Source of the DNA: JABDGZ01 sp964483785
Lineage (GTDB): Bacteria > Omnitrophota > Gorgyraeia > Zapsychrales > Fredricksoniimonadaceae
Reading direction: 5' to 3'
Assembly: GCA_964483785.1 (NCBI GenBank)
Contig: CAZACW010000019.1
Location: 1-34,729, forward strand
DNA length: 34,729 nt
Below, piece by piece: positions 8,554 to 15,943 of the stretch. The translations under genes and the position numbers were made by a program. The notes under the pieces were generated by a model that saw nothing but the letters and a program-made list of their open reading frames with translations, was not told the origin of the DNA and did no database searches. How positions within the stretch are numbered: position 1 is the first letter of the stretch; each line of letters opens with the position of its first letter.

Positions 8554-9513
8554 ATGTCAAAGAAAACAGTTTTAATTTCAGGCGGGGCGGGGTTTTTAGG
8601 GAGCCATTTGTGCGACTGGTTCATCGGCCGCGGCTTTCGGGTGATTGCGGTGGACAATTTGATCACCGGGTCCCCGCGCAATCTGGCGCATTTAAAGAAG
8701 CACAAGCATTTCAAATTCCTCAAACACGACGTGTCCCGGCCATTCAAGGTCGCGGGCAGGATCGATTATGTGATGCATTTCGCCTCGCCGGCCTCGCCGG
8801 TGGATTATATGAACCATCCCATCGCCACCATGCTGGTGGGCAGTTACGGCACGCACAACATGTTGGAAATCGCCAGGCTCAAAAAAGCGGTGTTCTTGCT
8901 GGCCTCCACGTCGGAGGTTTACGGCGACCCCTTGGTCCATCCCCAAAAGGAAAGCTACTGGGGCCATGTCAACCCCAACGGCCCGCGCAGCATCTATGAT
9001 GAGGCCAAACGCTACGCCGAGGCCGCGGCCTTTGCCTACAAGCGCGTCTATAAGATGGACGTGAAGGTGGTCAGGATCTTCAACACCTACGGCCCGCGCA
9101 TGCAGATCAAGGACGGCCGGGTGGTGCCCAATTTCATCGACCAGATCCTTAATGACCAGCCCCTGACCGTTTACGGCAGCGGCCGGCAGACCAGGTCTTT
9201 CTGCTATGTGGATGATCTGGTGGACGGCATCACCCGCCTGCTCTTGTCCAAAATTTCCGGCCCGGTCAATATCGGCAACCCGAGAGAATTTACCATTTTA
9301 GAGTTTGCCCAACTCATCCGAAAGAAGTATAATCCCAAAGCAAAAATCGTTTACCGGCCCCTGCCCATCGACGACCCCAAACAGCGCAGGCCGGACATTT
9401 CCATGGCCCGCAAGGAGCTGAGGTGGGAGCCCAAGGTGCCCCTGGAAGACGGGATCGGGCGCACCATGCACTGGTTTGCCGGCAACATAAGGAAGGCGAA
9501 GCGTGGTCACTAA
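8554..9513 (+). CDS. UDP-glucuronate decarboxylase (UDP-xylose synthase), SDR family
   Basis: 319 residues, extended short-chain dehydrogenase. NAD-binding GGAGFLGSHL at the N-terminus, HFASPASPVDY, TSEVYGDP, and the catalytic YDEAK of the YxxxK type in the segment NPNGPRSIYDEAKR. The HxASPASPxxY and NPxGPRSxYDExKR signatures are characteristic of UDP-xylose synthases rather than of UDP-glucose 4-epimerases. It converts UDP-glucuronate made by the upstream Ugd into UDP-xylose plus CO2, so a xylose or derivative is a likely glycan component. The 3' end overlaps the next gene by 11 bp. Confidence 0.9.
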   Translation: MSKKTVLISGGAGFLGSHLCDWFIGRGFRVIAVDNLITGSPRNLAHLKKHKHFKFLKHDVSRPFKVAGRIDYVMHFASPASPVDYMNHPIATMLVGSYGTHNMLEIARLKKAVFLLASTSEVYGDPLVHPQKESYWGHVNPNGPRSIYDEAKRYAEAAAFAYKRVYKMDVKVVRIFNTYGPRMQIKDGRVVPNFIDQILNDQPLTVYGSGRQTRSFCYVDDLVDGITRLLLSKISGPVNIGNPREFTILEFAQLIRKKYNPKAKIVYRPLPIDDPKQRRPDISMARKELRWEPKVPLEDGIGRTMHWFAGNIRKAKRGH

Positions 9514-10114
9514 GGAAGAATTGATAGCTTTTGAGAAGGAGATCGCGGATGTTTTTGCCACCGGCGTCATCCGGGCGCCGGTGCATTTGCGCGCCGGCCG
9601 TGAAGAGGCCCTGATCAAGATCTTCCAGGACCATCACATCAGCGGCGATGATTATGTCTTCGGGTTCTGGGACTCCCATGAGCTGGCCCTCTTGAAAGGC
9701 GTGCCCCGCGAAGACTTGAAAGAGGCGATCCTGCAAGGCAAAAGCATTTCCCTGTGCTTTCCCCAATATAAGGTCCTGTGTTCCGGGATCGTGGGAAGCT
9801 TGATGGGCACGGCCGCGGGGGTGGCCTGGTCCCTGAAAACCCAGGGCCGTAAAGGCCGCGTTTATTTGTTTTGCGGGGACATGTCCTCGGAAACCGGCAT
9901 TTTCCATGAGGCGGTCAAATATGTGTATAATTTCGGCCTTCCAGCCACCTTCATCGTCTGTGATAACGGCGTTTCCGTCATGACCGACACCCGGGCCACC
10001 TGGGGCAATGCAGAACCCTGGTTTAAGGGCACGAAATACGAGAAGCACATCATTTATTTTCAATACACCAACGGATACCCGCATTCGGGTCTGGGCAAAT
10101 TGATCAAATTCTGA
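9503..10114 (+). CDS. Thiamine-diphosphate enzyme, short E1-alpha-like subunit
   Basis: 203 residues, against about 320-360 for pyruvate/2-oxoacid dehydrogenase E1-alpha. GTG start at 9503 with GGAAGG six bases upstream, overlapping the UXS gene. Visible: APVHLRAGREEALIKIF and GSLMGTAAGVAWSLK, and a thiamine-diphosphate/Mg motif in which the usual GDG is GDM (GD at 125-126, ending VCDN about 30 residues later). The following gene encodes the matching beta-like subunit, with 1 bp between them. No lipoyl E2 or E3 gene is near, so a standard oxoacid dehydrogenase complex is unlikely. Inference: a decarboxylase or C-C bond-forming enzyme acting on a sugar or small keto acid for glycan synthesis. 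Substrate unknown. Confidence 0.75.
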   Translation: MVTKEELIAFEKEIADVFATGVIRAPVHLRAGREEALIKIFQDHHISGDDYVFGFWDSHELALLKGVPREDLKEAILQGKSISLCFPQYKVLCSGIVGSLMGTAAGVAWSLKTQGRKGRVYLFCGDMSSETGIFHEAVKYVYNFGLPATFIVCDNGVSVMTDTRATWGNAEPWFKGTKYEKHIIYFQYTNGYPHSGLGKLIKF

Positions 10115-10115
10115 T

Positions 10116-10703
10116 ATGACGACGGGCACCCAGTTAAAATATTTCGATGAACTCAAGCGCACGATGGAATGGCTGGCCCAGCAGCCCAAGACCATCTTTG
10201 TCGGCCAGACCGTGGCCGGCCCCGGCACCTTTATGTTTCAGACCCTGCGCGACTGCCCCAAGGAGCGCTGCCTGGAGATGCCCATCAATGAAAGTTTCCA
10301 GATGCAGTTTACGATCGGCATGGCCCTGGCAGGCTATGTGCCGATATCGGTGTATCCGCGCCAGAATTTCCTGCTGTTGGCCACCGGCGATATGGCCAAT
10401 GTGCTGGACAAGGTCCCGGCCATTTCCGGCGGGCAATGGCCCCTGAAGGTGATCATCAGGGTCGCCACCGGGCCTGACGCACCGGTGCATCCGGGCCATC
10501 AGCATATCGGCAATTATGCCAAGGCCTTCCGGGAACTGTTTCACTGGATCGAGGTGGTCGAGCTGAATGCGGCCGAAGACATTTTTCCAGCCTATGAACG
10601 CGCCTTAAAGCGCAATGACGGCAAATCGACCCTGATCATCGAGCACGGCAATTTTTATAATGAAGAGTATTATGCGAAGAAAATGATCACTTCGGGTCAA
10701 TAG
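10116..10703 (+). CDS. Thiamine-diphosphate enzyme, short E1-beta-like subunit (pyrimidine-binding domain)
   Basis: 195 residues, corresponding only to the pyrimidine-binding domain of E1-beta or transketolase (normal E1-beta about 325). Conserved segments include IFVGQTVAGPGTFMFQTL, EMPINESFQMQFTIGMALAGYVPISVYPR (the glutamate that activates thiamine is probably in the NES region), and HPGHQHIGNYAKAFREL. The usual C-terminal transketolase domain is absent with no sign of frameshift; the gene ends cleanly in TAG at 10701, which is also the first base triplet of a 41-bp perfect palindrome. It should form a heteromer with the preceding alpha-like protein. Confidence 0.75.
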   Translation: MTTGTQLKYFDELKRTMEWLAQQPKTIFVGQTVAGPGTFMFQTLRDCPKERCLEMPINESFQMQFTIGMALAGYVPISVYPRQNFLLLATGDMANVLDKVPAISGGQWPLKVIIRVATGPDAPVHPGHQHIGNYAKAFRELFHWIEVVELNAAEDIFPAYERALKRNDGKSTLIIEHGNFYNEEYYAKKMITSGQ

Positions 10704-10741
10704 GAAACCATCACAACCCCGGGGGTTGTGATGGTTTCCTA
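10701..10741. repeat. 29-bp palindrome family, copy with extended 41-bp perfect palindrome
   Basis: Core 10707-10735: arms ACCATCACAACCCC and GGGGTTGTGATGGT around one G. Here the pairing extends outward with TAGGAA/TTCCTA, giving 20-bp perfect arms. The left edge coincides with the TAG stop of the E1-beta-like gene and the right edge is 13 bp before the next start. As RNA it could act as a terminator-like hairpin, but no strong T-run follows. Confidence 0.9.
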
Positions 10742-10754
10742 ATTTAGATTATGT

Positions 10755-11702
10755 ATGCGCCGAAAATCCAAGATTTTTATCGTCGGACATAATGACAGTA
10801 TAGAAAATTCCCTAAGATCGCATTTTGCCTCCCAAGGGTTTGCGCACGTCATTTCCAATACCCGCGACCGCATCGATGTATTGAACCAAAACAAGGTCCA
10901 AGATTTTTTCAAAAGATTCAAGCCGGATTATGTTTTTTTAGGTTCCCTGCGCTCCGGCGGCATTGCGGCCAATCAAAAGCACCCCGCGCCATTCATCTAT
11001 GAAAATATACATTCCCAAAATCTGGTGATTGAGGCGGCCCGTACCCATCGCGTCAAAAAACTCCTTTATTTTTCCAGTTCCTGCGTTTATCCGGCCCAGG
11101 CCAGACAGCCGATCAAGGAATCTTCCTTGCTCACAGGGCCCCTGGAGGCCACAAGCGCACCTTATGCCGTCGCTAAAATAGCCGGCGGCAAATTGTGCCA
11201 GGCCTATAAGTCCCAGTATGGCTTTCATGCCATGGCTGCTGTGCCCGCGACACTTTACGGTCCGGGCAGCGACACGGACGTGGAATCTGCCCATGTTTTG
11301 GGGGCCTTGATCGCTAAGTTCCATAAGGCCAAGGCCGCAGGAGTGCGCGCACTCACCCTGTGGGGCAGCGGCCGTCCCCGCCGGGAATTTCTGTACGCGG
11401 ATGATTTTGTCAGCGCCTGCATGGTCTTGATGGAAAAATACGACGGCACGGACCTGATCAATATCGGCAGCGGCCAGGAAGTGACGATCCGGCAGTTGGC
11501 CATGATGATCAAGGAGATCAGCGGTTATACGGGCAAGGTCTTGTTTGACGCTTCAAAGCCCGACGGCGCCATGCGCAAGCTCATGGACAATTCCAGATTG
11601 CGCAGGCTCGGCTGGCGGCCGAAGGTCGGATTAGAGAAGGGCATTGCATGGACCTATCAATGGTATATGAAAAAGGGACGTTTGAAAGCATCCTCTTTTT
11701 AA
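10755..11702 (+). CDS. fcl: GDP-L-fucose synthase-like epimerase/reductase
   Basis: 315 residues, the usual length for GDP-fucose synthase, which epimerises C3/C5 and reduces C4 of GDP-4-keto-6-deoxy-mannose. Visible: N-terminal IFIVGHNDSIENSL (a degenerate GxxGxxG), SGGIAANQKHPAPFIYENIHSQNLVIEAA, SSSCVYP, catalytic YAVAK, TLYGPGSD, WGSGRPRREFLYADD and KPDGAMRKLMD, all diagnostic for this family. No GDP-mannose 4,6-dehydratase is in the window, and the neighbouring GDP-heptose genes make a GDP-6-deoxy-heptose substrate possible, as in Campylobacter. The start lies 13 bp after a palindrome and no good ribosome-binding site is seen. Confidence 0.8.
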   Translation: MRRKSKIFIVGHNDSIENSLRSHFASQGFAHVISNTRDRIDVLNQNKVQDFFKRFKPDYVFLGSLRSGGIAANQKHPAPFIYENIHSQNLVIEAARTHRVKKLLYFSSSCVYPAQARQPIKESSLLTGPLEATSAPYAVAKIAGGKLCQAYKSQYGFHAMAAVPATLYGPGSDTDVESAHVLGALIAKFHKAKAAGVRALTLWGSGRPRREFLYADDFVSACMVLMEKYDGTDLINIGSGQEVTIRQLAMMIKEISGYTGKVLFDASKPDGAMRKLMDNSRLRRLGWRPKVGLEKGIAWTYQWYMKKGRLKASSF

Positions 11703-11715
11703 CGAAAGGAAGGGT

Positions 11716-12648
11716 ATGAGGATTTTAGTGACAGGGGCGGCGGGATATATCGGATCGGTCCTGGTGCCGCGCTTATTGGCCGAAGGGCATGAGGTGATCG
11801 CCCTGGATAATTTTATGTACAATCAGTCATCCCTGTTGGATGTCTGCCACCATGGCGCCTTGAGCATCATCCGCGGCGATACCCGGGATAAGGGTTTGGT
11901 GACCAAGCTCATGAAAGGGGCGGATGCCATATTTCCGCTGGCCTGCCTCACCGGCGCGCCGTTATGCGCCAGGGACCCGGTCGGCGCTCAGACCATTCTG
12001 TTGGATGCCATTAAAATGATCCTGGAGATGAAAGCCAAGGACCAGCGCGTCATTTTCCCGACCACCAACAGCGGCTACGGCATCGGTGAAAAGGGCAAGC
12101 ATTGCACGGAAGAAACGCCGCTGCGGCCGATTTCCTTATACGGCAAGCTCAAGGTGGACGCGGAAAAAGCCATTCTGGACGCGGGGGGCGGCATCACCCT
12201 GCGTTTGGCCACGGCCTTTGGGATTTCGCCCCGCATGCGGCTGGATTTGCTGGTCAATGATTTTACCTATCGCGCGGTGTACGATAAGTTTGTGATCCTT
12301 TTTGAGGCCCATTTTCACCGCAATTACATCCACGTGCGCGACATCGCCAAGGCCTTTATCCACGCCTTGAATCATTTTGACAAGATGAAAAACCAACCCT
12401 ATAATGTCGGTTTGAGCGACGCGAATTTGACGAAGCTCCAATTATGTCAGGAAATCAAAACCTTGGTTCCTGATTTTTATTTTGTAGAGGCCACCATCGG
12501 CGAGGACCCGGACAAGCGCGATTATATCGTCAGCAATGCGAAGATCGAGCAAACCGGGTTTAAGCCGGATGTGTCCCTGCGCCAGGGCCTTCAGGAATTG
12601 ATCAAGGGCTACCAGGTCATTAAACGCAATCAATTCGCGAATATTTGA
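11716..12648 (+). CDS. NAD-dependent epimerase/dehydratase (extended SDR), specificity unknown
   Basis: 310 residues. Rossmann motif TGAAGYIGS (residues 6-14), catalytic tyrosine and lysine in the YGKLK segment (YxxxK), preceded by TTNSGYG. The C-terminal part carries NYIHVRDIAKAFIHAL and YNVGLSDANLTK typical of nucleotide-sugar epimerases. The internal region CLTGAPLCARDPVGAQ differs from well-characterised UDP-glucose 4-epimerases, so I do not assign a substrate. AAAGGAAGG lies just upstream of ATG 11716. It follows the fcl-like gene by 13 bp and is probably in the same operon. Confidence 0.85.
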   Translation: MRILVTGAAGYIGSVLVPRLLAEGHEVIALDNFMYNQSSLLDVCHHGALSIIRGDTRDKGLVTKLMKGADAIFPLACLTGAPLCARDPVGAQTILLDAIKMILEMKAKDQRVIFPTTNSGYGIGEKGKHCTEETPLRPISLYGKLKVDAEKAILDAGGGITLRLATAFGISPRMRLDLLVNDFTYRAVYDKFVILFEAHFHRNYIHVRDIAKAFIHALNHFDKMKNQPYNVGLSDANLTKLQLCQEIKTLVPDFYFVEATIGEDPDKRDYIVSNAKIEQTGFKPDVSLRQGLQELIKGYQVIKRNQFANI

Positions 12649-12658
12649 GGTGCTTGTG

Positions 12659-12675
12659 CCCCGCCTTGGGCGGGG
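12659..12675. other. GC hairpin in the 49-bp gap before the radical SAM gene
   Basis: CCCCGCC (12659-12665), loop TTG, GGCGGGG (12669-12675). It is a stable stem with no T-tract, so it is not an obvious intrinsic terminator; it could slow transcription or stabilise mRNA ends. Confidence 0.5.
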
Positions 12676-12697
12676 ACAGGCATGACGGCGGTCCACC

Positions 12698-14212
12698 ATG
12701 AAACATCTTGATGTTCTCTTCGTTCACGCCAACGCGTCCCGGAAAATCTACCAGGATCTGGCCAAGGATTTTTCCGCCATCGAGCCGCCGATCTGGGCCG
12801 GCATGCTGGCCAGCCATTGCCGCCTCAAAGGTTTTTCCGTCGATATTTTGGACTGCGAGGCCTTGGGGCTGGATGAGGCGCAATCCGCCCAAAACATCGC
12901 AGAGGCCAAGGCGCGCCTGGTTTGCTTCGTGGTGTACGGCCAGCAGCCCTCGGCCTCTTCCCAGAACATGGCCGGCGCCGCCAGTTTGGCCGAAGCGGTC
13001 AAGCAGACTGCGCCTGAATGCAAGGTCCTTTTTGTCGGCGGCCACGTCGCGGCCCTGCCGAAGGAAGTCCTGGAAAAACACCTCAGCATTGATTTTGTCT
13101 GCCAGAACGAGGGCGTCTATACCATTTCCCAATTATTGAAAACGAATTTGAAGGACCATTTGGAGGCCGTGGACGGCCTGGGTTTCCGGCAGGATGGAGG
13201 GGTCATTTTCAACAAACCATCCCCCATCGTCGCCAAGGCGGACCTGCCCGTTGCAATGCCCGGCATCGCCTGGGATCTTCTGCCCATGAAAAATTACCGC
13301 ACCTCGTTATGGCATTCCTATCCCAACCATTCCATCCGCCAGCCCTTTGCCGCCCTGTATACGTCCCTGGGCTGCCCCATGAAATGCTCTTTTTGCATGA
13401 TCAATATCATCAACCGCCAGGACAATGAATTCTCCGACGGATCAGCGGTGTTCCGCTTTTGGGACCCGGAACACATCATCCGGGAATTTGATTTCTTCGC
13501 GTCCCAAGGCATCACCAACATTAAAATCGCGGATGAGCTTTTTGTCCTGAACGCCAGCCATTTCTTGAAGCTGTGCGAATTGATCATCCAGCGCGGCCAC
13601 AAGTTTAATATCTGGTGTTATTCCCGCGTCGACACGGTCAAGGACCACTTCTTGGCCACCTTGAAAAAAGCCGGCGTCAACTGGCTGGCCCTGGGGATTG
13701 AAAGCGGCAATACCCGCGTGCGCAAGGACGTGACCAAGGGCCGGTTCGAAGATGTGGACATCCGGGCCGTGGTGGCCAAGATCCGCGCGCACGGCATCAA
13801 TGTGATCGGCAATTATATTTTTGGGCTTCCGGAAGATGATTTGGCCAGCATGCAGATGACCCTGGATCTGGCCATGGAGATGAACACCGAAGAGGCCAAT
13901 TTTTATTCGGCCATGGCTTATCCCGGCAGTCCCTTACACGGCCTGGCCAGGAAAGAAGGGTGGAAACTGCCTGCCACCTATGCCGGCTTTTCCCAGCATT
14001 CCTATGAATGCCAGCCCCTGCCCACCAAGCATTTAAGCGCCGAGCAGGTCCTGGCTTTTAGGGACGAGGCCTGGATGAAATACCACACCAACCCCAAATT
14101 TTTGGAACTGTTAAAGCAAAAATTCGGCCAGACCTGCGTCGATGAGACCGTGCGGTCCACCCGCATCAAATTGAAGCGCAAAATCCTCGAGGAAGGGGCG
14201 CTGGCGCGATGA
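12698..14212 (+). CDS. B12-binding-domain radical SAM enzyme
   Basis: 504 residues. The N-terminal third (residues about 1-150) has the Rossmann-like layout of cobalamin-binding radical SAM proteins (DVLFVHANASRK..IEPPIWAGMLASHCRLKGFSVDILDCEAL, VLFVGGHVAALP). The radical SAM cluster motif follows: Cys 226, 230, 233 in LGCPMKCSFCMI. Further C-terminal are VNWLALGIESGN and VIGNYIFGLPEDD, typical of this superfamily. Such enzymes perform methylations or rearrangements at unactivated carbons; in a sugar locus a C-methylation, epimerisation or other sugar or lipid modification is plausible, but the substrate is unknown. The stop overlaps the next start (ATGA), so it is translationally coupled to the heptose kinase gene. 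Confidence 0.88.
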   Translation: MKHLDVLFVHANASRKIYQDLAKDFSAIEPPIWAGMLASHCRLKGFSVDILDCEALGLDEAQSAQNIAEAKARLVCFVVYGQQPSASSQNMAGAASLAEAVKQTAPECKVLFVGGHVAALPKEVLEKHLSIDFVCQNEGVYTISQLLKTNLKDHLEAVDGLGFRQDGGVIFNKPSPIVAKADLPVAMPGIAWDLLPMKNYRTSLWHSYPNHSIRQPFAALYTSLGCPMKCSFCMINIINRQDNEFSDGSAVFRFWDPEHIIREFDFFASQGITNIKIADELFVLNASHFLKLCELIIQRGHKFNIWCYSRVDTVKDHFLATLKKAGVNWLALGIESGNTRVRKDVTKGRFEDVDIRAVVAKIRAHGINVIGNYIFGLPEDDLASMQMTLDLAMEMNTEEANFYSAMAYPGSPLHGLARKEGWKLPATYAGFSQHSYECQPLPTKHLSAEQVLAFRDEAWMKYHTNPKFLELLKQKFGQTCVDETVRSTRIKLKRKILEEGALAR

Positions 14213-15192
14213 TCATTTCCCGCACCCCTTTTCGCGTCTCGTTTTTCGGCGGCGGCACCGACTATAACGGCTGGTTCCAGGACCATAACGGCGCCGTCCT
14301 GGCCACCACCATCGACAAATACTGCTACATCAGCTGCCGCTATCTGCCGCCTTTTTTCGAGCATAAATCCCGCATCATTTATTCCAAGATGGAGCATGTG
14401 CGCGAGAACATCGATGAGATCGACCATCCGTCGGTGCGCGAGGTGCTGCGTTTCCTGAAGATCAATGAGGGCGTTGAGATCCACCATGACGGGGACCTGC
14501 CCGCGCGCACGGGCCTGGGCTCAAGCTCGTCGTTTACCGTCGGGTTGTTAAACAGCCTTTACGCCCTCAAAGGCCAGATGGTCACCAAGGAAAGGCTGGC
14601 CAGGGAAGCCATCCATGTGGAGCAGGACATGATCAAGGAAAATGTCGGCTGCCAGGACCAGACCCAGGCCGCCTACGGCGGTTTCAACCTGATCGAGTTT
14701 GGCGGCACCCATCATCTGCGCGTGCGGCCCTTGACCGTGCCGGCGGACAAGCTGAATTTACTGCAGGACCATTTGATGCTGTTTTTTTCCGGGTTTTCCC
14801 GCCACGCCTCGGTGATCGCCAAGTCCCAGATCGACAATATCCCCCAGAAAAAGGCGGAATTGGCCCGCATGCATGAGATGGTCAGCGAAGCCGTGGAGGT
14901 CTTAAACGGGAATGAGCTCATCAAGTTCGGCCGCCTGCTGGATGAAAGCTGGAAACTTAAGCGCACCTTGTCGGACAAAATTTCAAGCCCGCACATCGAT
15001 GATCTGTACGCGACGGCCATCAAGGCCGGGGCCGTGGGCGGCAAATTGCTGGGGGCGGGCGGCGGAGGGTTTGTCCTGTTTTTCGTCGAGCCTTCCCAAA
15101 AGCCCAGGGTGCGCGAGGCCCTGAAAGATCTGCTCGAGGTCCCTTTCAGGTTCGAACATTCAGGAAGCCAGATCATCGTTTATCAACCTTAA
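14209..15192 (+). CDS. hddA: D-glycero-alpha-D-manno-heptose 7-phosphate kinase (GHMP family)
   Basis: 327 residues. GHMP kinase with the N-terminal RTPFRVSFFGGGTDY segment typical of HddA, the ATP-binding GLGSSSSFTVG near residue 102, and the C-terminal GGKLLGAGGGGFVLFF. HddA phosphorylates heptose 7-phosphate to the 1,7-bisphosphate in the GDP-heptose route. HddC follows 34 bp downstream and GmhB is about 8.6 kb downstream, supporting the assignment; GmhA (sedoheptulose-7-phosphate isomerase) is not in the window. Start overlaps the previous stop as ATGA. Confidence 0.88.
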   Translation: MIISRTPFRVSFFGGGTDYNGWFQDHNGAVLATTIDKYCYISCRYLPPFFEHKSRIIYSKMEHVRENIDEIDHPSVREVLRFLKINEGVEIHHDGDLPARTGLGSSSSFTVGLLNSLYALKGQMVTKERLAREAIHVEQDMIKENVGCQDQTQAAYGGFNLIEFGGTHHLRVRPLTVPADKLNLLQDHLMLFFSGFSRHASVIAKSQIDNIPQKKAELARMHEMVSEAVEVLNGNELIKFGRLLDESWKLKRTLSDKISSPHIDDLYATAIKAGAVGGKLLGAGGGGFVLFFVEPSQKPRVREALKDLLEVPFRFEHSGSQIIVYQP

Positions 15193-15196
15193 ATTG

Positions 15197-15225
15197 ACCA
15201 TCACAACCCCGGGGGTTGTGATGGT
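15197..15225. repeat. 29-bp palindrome family, copy between hddA and hddC
   Basis: Arms ACCATCACAACCCC (15197-15210) and GGGGTTGTGATGGT (15212-15225) around G 15211. It lies 4 bp after the hddA stop. There is no outward extension of pairing here. It can also be read in the hddC frame from TTG 15194 as TITTPGVVMV, the same reading phase as the copy inside the giant gene. Confidence 0.9.
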
Positions 15226-15226
15226 T

Positions 15227-15943
15227 ATGACATTTGTGAAGATGTTTCCAGATATAGTGATTCTCGCCGGCGGTTTGGGCAAGCGTCTGGCCTCCGTTAC
15301 CGGCGGCGCCCAGAAAGTCCTGGCCAAGATCGGGGACAAGCCGTTTTTGGAAATCCTCATGGATTATATCGCCCATCAGGGCGGCAGGCGGTTTATCCTG
15401 TGCGTCGGCCACGGCAGCCAGGACGTCGAGGCCTACTTTAAAAATAAATACCGGGACCGTGAAATCCTTTTTTCCAGAGAGGACGAACCTCTGGGCACCG
15501 GCGGGGCCATTAAACAAGGCTCGGCCCTGGTGACATCAGATTGTTTTTTGGCCATGAACGGGGATTGTTTCTGCGTGATCGATTACAATCGCCTTATCGC
15601 GGCGCATCTTCAGCATCAGGCCAAGGCCACCCTCGCCGTGACCCGGATGCCGGATGCCCGCGATTACGGGACCATTGCAATTTCTTCGTCGGGCGCGATC
15701 ACGGCCTTTAAGGAAAAACAGCCCGAAGCGCGGGAGGCCTTTATCAATACCGGCACCTATTGTTTTGACCGCGCTGTTTTTACGCTGGCAGATACGCCCC
15801 AGAAATTTTCCATTGAATATGATTTTTTCCCGCGCTTGGTCGGGCGCGGGTTTTACGCCTTCGAGGTGGAAAACCGGTTTGTCGATATCGGTACTCCTGA
15901 GCGCTATGCCTGGGCGCAGGAGCATTTGAAGAGCTTGCGATGA
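15227..15943 (+). CDS. hddC: D-glycero-alpha-D-manno-heptose 1-phosphate guanylyltransferase-like nucleotidyltransferase
   Basis: 238 residues from ATG 15227. Nucleotidyltransferase fold: LAGGLGKRLASVTGG signature, EPLGTGGAIKQG, MNGDCFC (metal-binding Asp), NTGTYCFDR and the C-terminal VDIGTPERY. Compared with the family consensus the usual PKP after the glycine-rich loop is AQKVL. Forms GDP-heptose from heptose 1-phosphate. The start is uncertain: TTG 15194 would translate through the palindrome, while ATG 15227 and ATG 15242 give normal family N-termini; none has a convincing ribosome-binding site. The final ATGA overlaps the next gene. Confidence 0.82.
   Translation: MTFVKMFPDIVILAGGLGKRLASVTGGAQKVLAKIGDKPFLEILMDYIAHQGGRRFILCVGHGSQDVEAYFKNKYRDREILFSREDEPLGTGGAIKQGSALVTSDCFLAMNGDCFCVIDYNRLIAAHLQHQAKATLAVTRMPDARDYGTIAISSSGAITAFKEKQPEAREAFINTGTYCFDRAVFTLADTPQKFSIEYDFFPRLVGRGFYAFEVENRFVDIGTPERYAWAQEHLKSLR

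Noticed and set aside
12659..12675. Intrinsic terminator before the radical SAM gene
   Set aside because: The hairpin is strong but has no T-tract, and the genes on both sides look co-transcribed.
15194..15226. hddC starting at TTG 15194 through the palindrome
   Set aside because: The added residues come from the repeat and are not part of the family N-terminus; ATG 15227 or 15242 is more natural. It is not fully excluded.
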